Source of the DNA: Lachnospiraceae bacterium
GTDB taxonomy: Bacteria; Bacillota; Clostridia; Lachnospirales; Lachnospiraceae
DNA length: 51,564 nucleotides
NCBI GenBank assembly: GCA_017625255.1
Contig: JAGALK010000133.1
Span: 1-51,564, forward strand
Reading direction: 5' to 3'
Both the position numbers and the translations under genes were made by a program. Positions 42,909-51,356 of this stretch are shown in pieces. The stretch's first letter is position 1. Every line of letters begins with the position of its first letter. The notes under the pieces are model-generated. The model was not told the DNA's origin and ran no database searches. It worked only from the letters and a program-made list of their open reading frames with translations.

Positions 42909-43391
42909 ATGTTAGAGCAATCTTATTATGACAAGGCAGATGAAATTATCAATCAGCATGGAACTGAGCAGAGATTTCTGATACCTATTATTCAGGATAT
43001 CCAAAATCATTATCGGTATCTGCCGCCGGAATTATTAAGTTATGTGGCAAAACGCTTGGGAATAAACGAAGCAAAAGCATATAGTGTGGCTACATTCTAT
43101 GAGAATTTTTCTTTCGAAGCAAAAGGAAAATATGTTATTCGAGTATGTGATGGAACAGCATGTCATGTGCGTAAGTCTACAGCAATTTTAGATCAGATTT
43201 ATAAAGAAACAGGTTTAGGTAAAGGTAAACATACCACTGAGGATATGTTATTTACATTAGAAACAGTTTCTTGTCTTGGAGCTTGTGGTTTAGCACCGGT
43301 ATTAACAGTAAATGATGTGGTGCATGCAGCTATGACTCCGGAAAAAGTCCACGAATTGTTTGAAGAATTGAAAGGTGCAGAGAATAAATGA
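42909..43391 (+). CDS. hydC: NADH-dependent [FeFe] hydrogenase, NuoE-like subunit
   Basis: The small [2Fe-2S] thioredoxin-like subunit of the multimeric hydrogenase, 160 residues. Cluster ligands lie in VCDGTACHVRKS and in ETVSCLGACGLAP. The N-terminal helical domain (IIQDIQNHYRYLPPELLSYVAKRLG) is as in NuoE and HndA. GGAGGGG lies before the ATG. It overlaps the next gene by four bases (ATGA), so the stoichiometry is likely coupled. Confidence 0.95.
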   Translation: MLEQSYYDKADEIINQHGTEQRFLIPIIQDIQNHYRYLPPELLSYVAKRLGINEAKAYSVATFYENFSFEAKGKYVIRVCDGTACHVRKSTAILDQIYKETGLGKGKHTTEDMLFTLETVSCLGACGLAPVLTVNDVVHAAMTPEKVHELFEELKGAENK

Positions 43392-45274
43392 GATTAGAGA
43401 ATAGAGAAGCTTTAGCAAATAAGCGAGAAGAAGCAAAAGAAGCAATGAAGCGGCCATCCCATCGTATTTTAGTCTGTGCAGGTACAGGATGTTTAGCAGG
43501 TGGTTCCGCAAAAATATATGATAAATTTGTTGAAATGGCAGCAAAGGTAGAAGGTGTCGAAGTAGACTTTGGTTCAGAAGCTCACAAAGGCGTACATATG
43601 GATACAGGGGTAAAACGCAGCGGCTGTCATGGTTTCTGTGAGATGGGACCATTGGTTCGTATTGAGCCAAGCAATTATCTTTACATCAAAGTAAAAGAAG
43701 AAGACTGTGAAGAAATTTTTAATGAAACGATTTTAAATGACCGTCCGGTAGAAAGATTACTCTACGAAGTAGACGGTGTAAAATACGAGACACAGGAAAA
43801 GATTCCGTTTTATGAGAAACAGACTCGTCTTGTATTAAAAAATTGCGGACATATTGATGCAGAAAATATTGACGAATATCTTGCAGTTGGCGGTTATCAG
43901 GCTTTAGAAAAAGTGTTGTTTGAAATGACACCAGAAGATGTTGTCAATGAAATTTTAGAATCCAATCTTCGCGGACGAGGAGGCGGAGGCTTCCAGACAG
44001 GCTATAAGTGGAAACAGGTAGCCCGTCAGCAGGAAAAACAAAAATATGTAGTATGTAACGGTGATGAGGGTGATCCGGGTGCGTTCATGGATCGAAGCGT
44101 TATGGAAGGTGACCCTCACAAGATGTTAGAGGGTATGATGATTGCAGGTTATGCAGTGGGGGCATCAGAAGGATATATTTATGTACGAGCAGAGTATCCA
44201 CTTGCAATCAATCGTTTGAAATTAGCTATTGCGCAGGCAAATGAAGCTGGTCTTTTAGGAGAAAATATTTTAGGAACAGGATTTAATTTCCAGATTCACA
44301 TTAATCGTGGTGCTGGTGCATTCGTATGTGGTGAAGGTAGTGCGCTTACAGCATCTATTGAAGGTGAACGAGGAATGCCAAGAACTAAGCCGCCAAGAAC
44401 TGTAGAACAGGGATTGTTTGCAAAACCTACTGTTTTAAATAATGTAGAAACCTATGCAAATGTACCAATGATTATCAATGAAGGTTCTGCATGGTTTAAA
44501 GGAATTGGTACAGAGGGAAGTCCTGGAACAAAAGCATTTGCGCTTACAGGTAGCGTTAAGAACACAGGATTAATCGAAGTGCCTATGGGTACAAATCTTC
44601 GTGAAATTGTATATGATATTGGTGGCGGCGTGAAAAATGATGTGCCATTTAAAGCAGTACAGATTGGCGGACCGTCTGGCGGATGTCTGGTTACAAGAGA
44701 TTTAGATGTAAAGCTTGACTTTGATTCCTTAAAGAAATTAGGTGCAATGATTGGTTCTGGTGGTTTGGTAGTTATGGATGAGAATACCTGTATGGTAGAA
44801 GTTGCCCGTTTCTTTATGAACTTTACACAGAATGAAAGTTGTGGAAAGTGTGTACCATGTCGTGAAGGTACAAAGCGTATGCTTGAGATATTAGAAAATA
44901 TCGTAGCAGGTAAAGGTACAGAAGAGGATCTTGATGTTTTAGCGGAATTAGGAGAAGCGATTACCAATACAGCTCTTTGCGGACTTGGTAAGAGTGCGGC
45001 TCTTCCTGTATTATCTACATTAAAGAATTTCCGAGAGGAATATTTAGAGCATGTAGTAGAAAAACGATGCAAGACAGGAAACTGTCAGGCGTTAATGCAG
45101 TACAAGATTAATCCTGAGCTTTGTAAAGGATGTTCTAAGTGTGCGAGAAACTGTCCGGTAAATGCAATCAGCGGTAAGGTAAAAGAACCTTTTGTAATAG
45201 ATCAGGCAACCTGTATCAAATGTGGAACCTGTTTAGACAACTGTCCATTTGGTGCAATCGTAAAAGAAAGTTAG
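43388..45274 (+). CDS. hydB: NADH-dependent [FeFe] hydrogenase, NuoF-like flavoprotein subunit
   Basis: The NADH- and FMN-binding subunit where electron bifurcation is thought to occur, 628 residues. An N-terminal thioredoxin-like [2Fe-2S] domain (VCAGTGCLAGGSAK), then the NuoF core with LRGRGGGGFQTGYKWK (FMN/NADH), CNGDEGDPGAFMDR and the 4Fe-4S site ESCGKCVPCREGTKRM. A C-terminal ferredoxin carries two CxxCxxCxxxC clusters. Order hydC-hydB-hydA is typical of the HydABC/Hnd complexes that couple NADH and reduced ferredoxin to hydrogen. Confidence 0.95.
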   Translation: MRLENREALANKREEAKEAMKRPSHRILVCAGTGCLAGGSAKIYDKFVEMAAKVEGVEVDFGSEAHKGVHMDTGVKRSGCHGFCEMGPLVRIEPSNYLYIKVKEEDCEEIFNETILNDRPVERLLYEVDGVKYETQEKIPFYEKQTRLVLKNCGHIDAENIDEYLAVGGYQALEKVLFEMTPEDVVNEILESNLRGRGGGGFQTGYKWKQVARQQEKQKYVVCNGDEGDPGAFMDRSVMEGDPHKMLEGMMIAGYAVGASEGYIYVRAEYPLAINRLKLAIAQANEAGLLGENILGTGFNFQIHINRGAGAFVCGEGSALTASIEGERGMPRTKPPRTVEQGLFAKPTVLNNVETYANVPMIINEGSAWFKGIGTEGSPGTKAFALTGSVKNTGLIEVPMGTNLREIVYDIGGGVKNDVPFKAVQIGGPSGGCLVTRDLDVKLDFDSLKKLGAMIGSGGLVVMDENTCMVEVARFFMNFTQNESCGKCVPCREGTKRMLEILENIVAGKGTEEDLDVLAELGEAITNTALCGLGKSAALPVLSTLKNFREEYLEHVVEKRCKTGNCQALMQYKINPELCKGCSKCARNCPVNAISGKVKEPFVIDQATCIKCGTCLDNCPFGAIVKES

Positions 45275-45287
45275 GAGGAACATAGAC

Positions 45288-46979
45288 ATGGATTATATTA
45301 CAATAGATTCAAAAAAAGTACCTATTGAGGGGGAGAAAAATGTCCTTTCCCTAATTCGTAAAGCAGGTATTGACCTTCCAACCTTCTGCTATCATTCTGA
45401 ACTTTCTATTTATGGAGCCTGTCGTATGTGTGTGGTAGAAGACGACAGAGGAAGAATTTTTGCTTCCTGTTCAGAACAGCCAAGACCGGGGATGGTTATT
45501 CGTACCAATACAAAAAGAATACAAAATTATCGTAAATTAATTATTGAATTATTGTTAGCATCTCATTGCAGAGATTGTACAGTCTGTCATAAGAATGGCA
45601 TGTGTGAATTACAGTCTTTGGCTTATAAAGTAGGTGTACATAATGTTCGTTTCCCAAATACAAAAGAACAAAAACCACTGGATATGAGTTCACCAAGTAT
45701 CGTTATCGATCCAAATAAATGTATTTTATGTGGTGACTGTGTAAGAACCTGTGATGAAATTCAGGGTGTTGGTGCAATCAACTTTGCATTCCGTGGTTCT
45801 AATACACAGGTAATGCCTGCGTTTAATAAGAAGATGAGCGAAACAGACTGTGTAGGCTGTGGTCAGTGTGCAGCAGTTTGTCCTACAGCAGCAATTTCTA
45901 TCAAGTCTAATGTTACAGCAGTATGGGATTTGATTGAAGATAAGAATATTCGTGTGGTTGCACAGATTGCGCCTGCGGTTAGAATTGCAGTAGGTGATCA
46001 TTTTAATATTCCTAAGGGAGAGAACTCTTTTGGAAAATTAGTAGCGGCTCTTAGAATTATGGGCTTTGACCAGATTTATGATACAAACTTTGCGGCAGAT
46101 ATTACCGTATTGGAAGAATCAGCAGAATTTGCAAAGAGATTAGAAAGTGGCGAGAATATGCCTCTCTTTACCTCCTGTTGTCCGGGATGGGTAAAATATT
46201 GCGAAAATAAATATCCTGAATTTGCAAAAAATATTTCTACTTGTCGTTCACCACAGGGAATGTTCTCTGCGATTATCAAAGAATATTATAAAGAACAGGA
46301 TGAAAAAGAAGGCAAGCAGACAGTAGTTGTATCTATTATGCCATGTACAGCAAAGAAAGGTGAAATCTTAAGAGAAGATAACTTTACCGATGGCAGACAG
46401 GATACAGACTATGTATTGACTACAACAGAAATTATCCGTATGACAAAAGAAATGGGTATCCAGTTTGATAAGATTGAAGGCGAATCCGCAGATATGCCAT
46501 TCTCTTTGGCATCCGGCGGCGGAGCAATCTTTGGAGCAACCGGTGGTGTTACAGAAGCTGTATTAAGACATCTTTCAGCGAAGAAAGATTTCCAGACCTT
46601 ACAGGATATCAGTCTTGTGGGTGTAAGAGGTGAAGACGGCATTAAAGAAGCTACTGTAGATTTTAATGGAAGAGAGCTTCATATTGCAGTTGTTAACGGT
46701 CTTGCAAATGCAGGTAAGCTGTTAGATAAGATGAAAGCTGGAGAAGCATCCTATGACTTTGTAGAGGTTATGGCATGTAAACGAGGCTGTATCATGGGTG
46801 GAGGACAGCCAGGTCCTGCAGGTCCAAGAACCAAGAAACGCAGAATGGAAGGTATCTATCGTGTAGATGCAAGTTCTAATATTCGTTCTTCAGACGAAAA
46901 TCCGGCTGTGGCAGCATTATATGAAGGATTCTTGAAAGGAAAAGAGCATAAATTATTACATCGTAACTTGCATGAATAA
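45288..46979 (+). CDS. hydA: [FeFe] hydrogenase catalytic subunit
   Basis: The hydrogen-forming or -splitting subunit, 563 residues. An N-terminal [2Fe-2S] domain (CYHSELSIYGACRMC), a His-Cys3 cluster (HCRDCTVCHKNGMCELQ), and a two-cluster ferredoxin are followed by the H-cluster domain. Its three motifs are complete: TSCCPGWVKYCE, MPCTAKKGEI and VMACKRGCIMGGGQP. The small-subunit-like C-terminus closes the protein. An AGGAGG precedes ATG, 13 bases after hydB. Maturases HydEFG are not in the window. Confidence 0.97.
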   Translation: MDYITIDSKKVPIEGEKNVLSLIRKAGIDLPTFCYHSELSIYGACRMCVVEDDRGRIFASCSEQPRPGMVIRTNTKRIQNYRKLIIELLLASHCRDCTVCHKNGMCELQSLAYKVGVHNVRFPNTKEQKPLDMSSPSIVIDPNKCILCGDCVRTCDEIQGVGAINFAFRGSNTQVMPAFNKKMSETDCVGCGQCAAVCPTAAISIKSNVTAVWDLIEDKNIRVVAQIAPAVRIAVGDHFNIPKGENSFGKLVAALRIMGFDQIYDTNFAADITVLEESAEFAKRLESGENMPLFTSCCPGWVKYCENKYPEFAKNISTCRSPQGMFSAIIKEYYKEQDEKEGKQTVVVSIMPCTAKKGEILREDNFTDGRQDTDYVLTTTEIIRMTKEMGIQFDKIEGESADMPFSLASGGGAIFGATGGVTEAVLRHLSAKKDFQTLQDISLVGVRGEDGIKEATVDFNGRELHIAVVNGLANAGKLLDKMKAGEASYDFVEVMACKRGCIMGGGQPGPAGPRTKKRRMEGIYRVDASSNIRSSDENPAVAALYEGFLKGKEHKLLHRNLHE

Positions 46980-46999
46980 AAAAATATATTGAAATACAG

Positions 47000-47040
47000 C
47001 TGTCGCATTGGTGATAAAATCTCTGATGCGGCAGTTTTTC
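47000..47040 (+). terminator. intrinsic terminator of the hydrogenase operon
   Basis: CTGTCGCAT pairs with ATGCGGCAG (one G-T pair) around 17 bases, followed by five T and more T-rich sequence. Confidence 0.85.
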
Positions 47041-47070
47041 TAATTTTTTACATAAAAATAAAAAAATACT

Positions 47071-47099
47071 TTGAAAAATATGCAGTTATCTGTTATACT
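47071..47099 (+). promoter_or_regulatory. sigma-A promoter of the SEC-C protein gene
   Basis: TTGAAA, 17 bases, TATACT. The leader that follows holds an inverted repeat (TATACAGAT with ATCTGTATA). Confidence 0.65.
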
Positions 47100-47190
47100 A
47101 TACAAGTATTTTTATATCGGTATACAGATGCTGTGAAAATAGGACATACATATCTGTATATATATGAAAAAAGAAGGATGGTACTTAAAG

Positions 47191-47694
47191 ATGGCATTAT
47201 TAGAACAATGGCAGAAAGTTGCTTATAATGAAAGAGCAAATAAACAGGACTTACAGAGATTCTGGCAGAGATATTTCTTATTAGAAAAAGGTGTATATGA
47301 ACAGCTTTTAACTAATCCAGACGAAAAAGTAGAAGGAACCGTTAAAGAATTAGCAGAAAAATACAGCTTAAGCATTATGGATATGACAGGTTTCTTGGAT
47401 GGTATCAATGATAGTTTGATAGAGCCAAACCCAATTGATACAATGGAAGAGGATACAGTAGTTAGTCTTGCATTTGACAAAGAGAAATTATACAAAAATA
47501 TGGTAGATGCAAAGGCTGACTGGTTATATGAGCTTCCGATGTGGGATGAAATTTTTGATGCGGATACTAAGAAAGCATTATACTTAGAGCAGAAGAAGTC
47601 CGGTACAGTTATCGTAGGTAAGAAAATTGGACGAAATGATCCATGTCCATGCGGCAGTGGCAAAAAGTACAAACAGTGCTGCTTAAACAAATAA
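47191..47694 (+). CDS. SEC-C metal-binding domain protein
   Basis: A 167-residue protein whose C-terminus, [19 protein letters not shown], is the zinc-binding SEC-C motif found at the end of SecA and in many small proteins. The N-terminal 140 residues are helical and not recognised. ATG 47191 has AGAAGGA about 13 bases upstream; an in-frame ATG 27 bases earlier (47164) is possible but has no ribosome site. Function unknown; a role as partner of ribosomes or the Sec machinery is only suggested by the motif. Confidence 0.8.
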   Translation: MALLEQWQKVAYNERANKQDLQRFWQRYFLLEKGVYEQLLTNPDEKVEGTVKELAEKYSLSIMDMTGFLDGINDSLIEPNPIDTMEEDTVVSLAFDKEKLYKNMVDAKADWLYELPMWDEIFDADTKKALYLEQKKSGTVIVGKKIGRNDPCPCGSGKKYKQCCLNK

Positions 47695-47709
47695 TTATTT
47701 CAATAAGAT

Positions 47710-47957
47710 AATACGATGAAGAGACGAGTAAGCTGTGAAATGTGGCAGAGAGGGATATCCTCAAAGAAATTTGAGTGTGCTGAAAATATCCTGACAGGAA
47801 ACAGGCTGAAGACTACCTCTGAGTGACCCTAATCCGGTCCGGTGACACCGTTATCGTCAAAATGAGTGTATTTTCTATATAGAAGATATAAACTGGGTGG
47901 AACCACGGTAAAGAATAATCGTCCCTGATACATAGCAATATGTGTCAGGGACTTTTT
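47710..47957 (+). promoter_or_regulatory. T-box leader (threonyl-tRNA sensing) of thrS
   Basis: The stretch carries the T-box sequence TGGGTGGAACCACGG (47894-47908) and ends in a 14-bp terminator stem, GTCCCTGA and TCAGGGAC with their extensions (47921-47952), followed by five T. The upstream part forms the specifier stem; GACTACCTCTG contains ACC, a threonine codon, consistent with the gene controlled. Uncharged tRNA-Thr would favour the antiterminator and let thrS be transcribed. A possible promoter (TTAAAC, 18 bases, GATAAT) lies at 47683-47712. Confidence 0.92.
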
Positions 47958-47984
47958 ATTAAAATAAAAATAGGAGGAAAAAAC

Positions 47985-49949
47985 ATGAAAATCACATTAA
48001 AAGATGGCTCAGTAAAAGAGTACAGTGAAGCAAAATCTGTGTATGAAATTGCACAGGACATCAGTGAAGGTCTGGCAAGAGTAGCCTGTGCCGGAGAATT
48101 AAACGGAGAAGTTGTGGATTTACGAACTACCATCAGTGAAGATGCTGAATTAAATATTATTACTGCAAGTGATGAAGAAGGCTTAAAGGTTATCCGTCAT
48201 ACTGCTGCACATATTATGGCAGAAGCAGTACAGAGATTATTCCCGGATGCAAAGGTAACAATAGGACCGGCAATCGCAGATGGTTTCTATTATGATTTTG
48301 ATTCAGAACCATTTTCCAGAGAAGATTTAGATAAAATCGAAGCGGAAATGAAGAAAATCATCAAAGAAGGCAAAGAAATCAAGAGATTTACTTTGCCAAG
48401 AGAAGAAGCAATTGCATTTATGAAAGAGAAAAATGAACCATATAAAGTAGAGTTAATCGAAGATTTACCGGAAGGTTCAGTTATTTCTTTCTATGATCAG
48501 GGTGGATTCGTAGATTTATGTGCAGGACCACATTTGATGAGTACAAAAGGTGTTAAGGCATATAAATTAATTTCTTCTTCCATGGCATATTGGAGAGGAG
48601 ATTCTGACAGAGCCCGTCTTCAGCGTATTTATGGAACAGCCTTTAATAAAAAAGACGAATTAAAAGAACATTTAGAAAAATTAGAGGATGCAAAGAGGAG
48701 AGATCACAACAAACTCGGTCGTGAGATGGGATTGTTCACTACGGTTGATGTGATTGGTCAGGGACTTCCTTTATTTACTCATAAAGGAACAAAAATGATT
48801 ATGAAGCTCCAGAGATGGATTGAGGATTTAGAGGAAAAAGAATGGGGATATATCCGTACCAGAACTCCTTTGATGGCAAAATCTGATTTGTATAAAATTT
48901 CCGGACACTGGGATCATTATAAAGATGGAATGTTCGTATTAGGTGATGAAGAAGTGGATAAGGAAGTATTTGCCCTTCGTCCAATGACTTGTCCGTTCCA
49001 GTATTTTGTATACAAAAACGAACAGCATTCTTATAGAGATCTTCCGGTTCGTATGGGTGAAACATCTACATTGTTCCGTGCAGAAGAAACTGGAGAAATG
49101 CATGGTCTGACAAGAGTTCGTCAGTTTACAATTTCTGAAGGACACAATGTTATCCGTCCGGATCAGGCAGAAGAAGAGTTAAAGAATTGTTTTGACTTAG
49201 CTTATTTTGTATTATCTACATTAGGTTTGGAAAAAGATGTAACCTTCCGTCTTTCTAAATGGGATCCGGCAAATAAGAAAAAATATCTTGGGGATGATGA
49301 ATACTGGGATACAACACAGGCGGCTCTTAGGGATGTTTTAGAAGAAAAAGGTGTACCTTATGAAGAAGCAGAAGGCGAAGCAGCATTCTACGGACCAAAG
49401 ATTGATATTCAGGCAAAGAATGTATATGGCAAAGAAGATACGATGATTACCATTCAGTTAGACTGTGCAATCGCTGAAAATTTTGATATGTACTATATTG
49501 ACCAGAATGGTGACAAGGTTCGCCCATATATTATTCATAGAACATCCTTAGGATGTTATGAGAGAACATTGGCATGGTTAATCGAAAAATATGCAGGAAA
49601 ATTCCCGACATGGTTATGCCCGGAGCAGGTTCGTGTATTGCCAATTTCTGAAAAATATGAGGAATATGCAGAACAGGTTCGTAAAGAATTGGCAAAAGCT
49701 GGTGTAGATGTAACAGTAGATAACCGTTCTGAAAAAATCGGATTTAAGATTCGTGAAGCAAGACTTGCAAAGCTTCCTTATATGTTAGTTGTAGGACAGC
49801 AGGAAGAAGCAGATGGAACTGTTTCTGTAAGAAGTCGTTTTGCAGGAGATGAAGGTATCAAATCATTAGCAGATTTTATTTCTCAGATTAAAAATGAAAT
49901 TGATACAAAAGAAATTCGCAAAGAAATAGTTGTGGAAGAAAATAAATAG
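47985..49949 (+). CDS. thrS: threonine-tRNA ligase
   Basis: The class II aminoacyl-tRNA synthetase that charges tRNA-Thr, 654 residues. N-terminal TGS domain, then the editing domain with HTAAHIMAEAVQRLFPDAK and VDLCAGPHL, then the catalytic core (motif 2 FRAEETGEMHGLTRVRQFT, motif 3 HRTSLGCYERTLAWL) and the anticodon-binding domain. ATG 47985 follows AGGAGG by seven bases. Controlled by the T-box ahead of it; a strong terminator follows. Confidence 0.98.
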   Translation: MKITLKDGSVKEYSEAKSVYEIAQDISEGLARVACAGELNGEVVDLRTTISEDAELNIITASDEEGLKVIRHTAAHIMAEAVQRLFPDAKVTIGPAIADGFYYDFDSEPFSREDLDKIEAEMKKIIKEGKEIKRFTLPREEAIAFMKEKNEPYKVELIEDLPEGSVISFYDQGGFVDLCAGPHLMSTKGVKAYKLISSSMAYWRGDSDRARLQRIYGTAFNKKDELKEHLEKLEDAKRRDHNKLGREMGLFTTVDVIGQGLPLFTHKGTKMIMKLQRWIEDLEEKEWGYIRTRTPLMAKSDLYKISGHWDHYKDGMFVLGDEEVDKEVFALRPMTCPFQYFVYKNEQHSYRDLPVRMGETSTLFRAEETGEMHGLTRVRQFTISEGHNVIRPDQAEEELKNCFDLAYFVLSTLGLEKDVTFRLSKWDPANKKKYLGDDEYWDTTQAALRDVLEEKGVPYEEAEGEAAFYGPKIDIQAKNVYGKEDTMITIQLDCAIAENFDMYYIDQNGDKVRPYIIHRTSLGCYERTLAWLIEKYAGKFPTWLCPEQVRVLPISEKYEEYAEQVRKELAKAGVDVTVDNRSEKIGFKIREARLAKLPYMLVVGQQEEADGTVSVRSRFAGDEGIKSLADFISQIKNEIDTKEIRKEIVVEENK

Positions 49950-49976
49950 TATACGATTAAAATAGGCGTAAATACT

Positions 49977-50021
49977 AAACAGGATTAGAAGTATGTACAA
50001 TACTTTTAATCCTGTTTTTTT
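49977..50021 (+). terminator. intrinsic terminator after thrS
   Basis: AAACAGGATTA and TAATCCTGTTT pair, extended by AGTAT with ATACT, then a run of T. Confidence 0.9.
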
Positions 50022-50046
50022 ATTATTTATAAAGGAGATTAAAATA

Positions 50047-50361
50047 ATGACAAAATTAAAATGTTCTGTTTTAAACTGTTTTTACAATGAAGACAAATAT
50101 TGCGCAAAAGGTGATATTATGGTAGGCGGAAAAGAGGCAAAACACGCTGGTGCTACCTGCTGTGAAAGCTTTAAAGAAAGAAAAAGTGACAGTGTAAGAA
50201 ATGCAGTCTGTCATCCAAAAAAAGAAATTGAAGTGGGTTGTCAAGCTTGTAATTGTGTGTATAATAAAGAGTATAAATGTTCTGCAGATTGCATTGGAAT
50301 CAGTGGAAATAATGCCTGTGACTGCAAAGAAACAGAATGTATGACATTTAAATGTAAATAA
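50047..50361 (+). CDS. protein with two DUF1540 Cys-rich domains
   Basis: A 104-residue protein starting at ATG 50047, with AAGGAG about nine bases upstream. It holds two DUF1540 units: CSVLNCFYNEDKYCAKGDIM near the N-terminus and CQACNCVYNKEYKCSADCIG further on, each with four spaced cysteines, plus ATCCESF and CMTFKCK tails. Probably metal binding. DUF1540 proteins are widespread in spore-forming clostridia, some upregulated late in growth; function unknown. The duplication is inside one gene. Confidence 0.85.
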   Translation: MTKLKCSVLNCFYNEDKYCAKGDIMVGGKEAKHAGATCCESFKERKSDSVRNAVCHPKKEIEVGCQACNCVYNKEYKCSADCIGISGNNACDCKETECMTFKCK

Positions 50362-50530
50362 ATGAAGAGGAAATACTAAAAAAGGCGAAATCTGTCGATA
50401 AGTTGCAAAAAAAACATGGTATAATCGTTTGCTTTTTATTTGGAAAACCGTTAAAATGTTTATAAGTAGCAAAGAAATGTATGACAGGTGTCAAAAAAAT
50501 AGCAGGCGTTTGGATAAAAGGGTGAGTATT

Positions 50531-50710
50531 ATGAGCGGAATCTATGAATTAGAAGAGGCTATCGAAAGACAGAGATGTTATATGGATGCCTTGGCTGAGA
50601 AAGGGATGCAGGATGAAGAGTTCTATCGGGCAAGCGTGGATTTAGATCATTTGATTGCTCAGTATGTGGAACTGGAAGAAACTTTAAGAGAAAAAGAATA
50701 TCAGGATTAG
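50531..50710 (+). CDS. Spo0E-like aspartyl-phosphate phosphatase
   Basis: A 59-residue protein. It is helical and has the SVDLDHLIAQY segment, matching the S-x-x-L-D-x-L-I-x-x-Y signature of Spo0E-like phosphatases, preceded by LEEAIERQRCYMDALAEKG as first helix. Members of this family remove phosphate from Spo0A and delay sporulation. Start ATG 50531; a GTG at 50522 is an alternative. Upstream, TGTCGATA (50393-50400) resembles a Spo0A box with one change, and TATAAT lies at 50420-50425. spo0A itself is 18 kb away in this window. Confidence 0.75.
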   Translation: MSGIYELEEAIERQRCYMDALAEKGMQDEEFYRASVDLDHLIAQYVELEETLREKEYQD

Positions 50711-50731
50711 TACTAAGGTATGATAAATGCA

Positions 50732-50772
50732 GAAAATACATCAGATCGGTTGGATTTGGTGTATTTTTTTTT
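50732..50772 (+). terminator. intrinsic terminator after the Spo0E-like gene
   Basis: AAAATACA pairs with TGTATTTT around a loop containing a short inner stem, followed by a long T run. Confidence 0.75.
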
Positions 50773-50781
50773 GCGCTTAGC

Positions 50782-50810
50782 TTGCTTTTTTAGCAGGATT
50801 GAGATAGAAT
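50782..50810 (+). promoter_or_regulatory. promoter of the mraZ (division/cell wall) cluster
   Basis: TTGCTT, 17 bases, TAGAAT. Three 10-bp repeats lie 30 bases downstream and mraZ starts about 97 bases downstream. Confidence 0.6.
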
Positions 50811-50840
50811 AATGCTACAGGTGGTTTCAAAATGAATGAA

Positions 50841-50870
50841 AGTGCAAGAAAGTGGAGCGATGTGGAGTAA
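50841..50870 (+). promoter_or_regulatory. candidate MraZ boxes (three 10-bp repeats)
   Basis: AGTGCAAGAA, AGTGGAGCGA and TGTGGAGTAA follow one another at exact 10-bp steps, each with GTG at the same position. MraZ octamers bind tandem short repeats at this spacing upstream of their own gene, so autoregulation is likely. Confidence 0.55.
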
Positions 50871-50906
50871 AAAACCAATGTAAATGCTTTCGAATAGGTA
50901 TTTGTT

Positions 50907-51338
50907 ATGTTCATGGGAGAATACAATCATACAATTGATGCTAAGGGAAGATTGATTGTTCCGTCCAAATTCAGAGAACAGCTTGGCAGCGAATTTGTTG
51001 CTACTAAGGGTTTGGATAGGTGTATTTCTGTGTATACAAATGAAGAATGGATGAACATACAGGAGAAGTGTAAAAATATTCCACTTACTACAAAGGATGC
51101 AAGAAAATTTACAAGATTTTATTTTGGAAGTGCAATAGACTGTGAGATTGACAAGCAGGGTAGAGTATTGCTTCCGGCAAACTTGCGGGAATATGCAGGT
51201 TTACAGAAGGAAATTGTTCTGGTGGGCGTGTTAAACCGAATTGAAATCTGGAGTAAAGATAAATGGTTGGATGAAAGCACCTATGATGATATGGATGAAA
51301 TTGCAGAACATATGGCAGAATTGGGATTAAGTATTTAA
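50907..51338 (+). CDS. mraZ: transcriptional regulator MraZ
   Basis: The first gene of the dcw cell-division and wall cluster, 143 residues. Two AbrB-like SpoVT/MraZ units: MGEYNHTIDAKGRLIVPSKF near the N-terminus and CEIDKQGRVLLPANLREYAG in the second half, each with the DxKGR/DxQGR turn. It forms a ring that binds tandem repeats in its promoter. The ATG at 50907 has only a weak AGG upstream; MFMGEY is the usual N-terminus. rsmH follows after 18 bases. Confidence 0.95.
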   Translation: MFMGEYNHTIDAKGRLIVPSKFREQLGSEFVATKGLDRCISVYTNEEWMNIQEKCKNIPLTTKDARKFTRFYFGSAIDCEIDKQGRVLLPANLREYAGLQKEIVLVGVLNRIEIWSKDKWLDESTYDDMDEIAEHMAELGLSI

Positions 51339-51356
51339 TCCGGAAGGGCAGGATGT

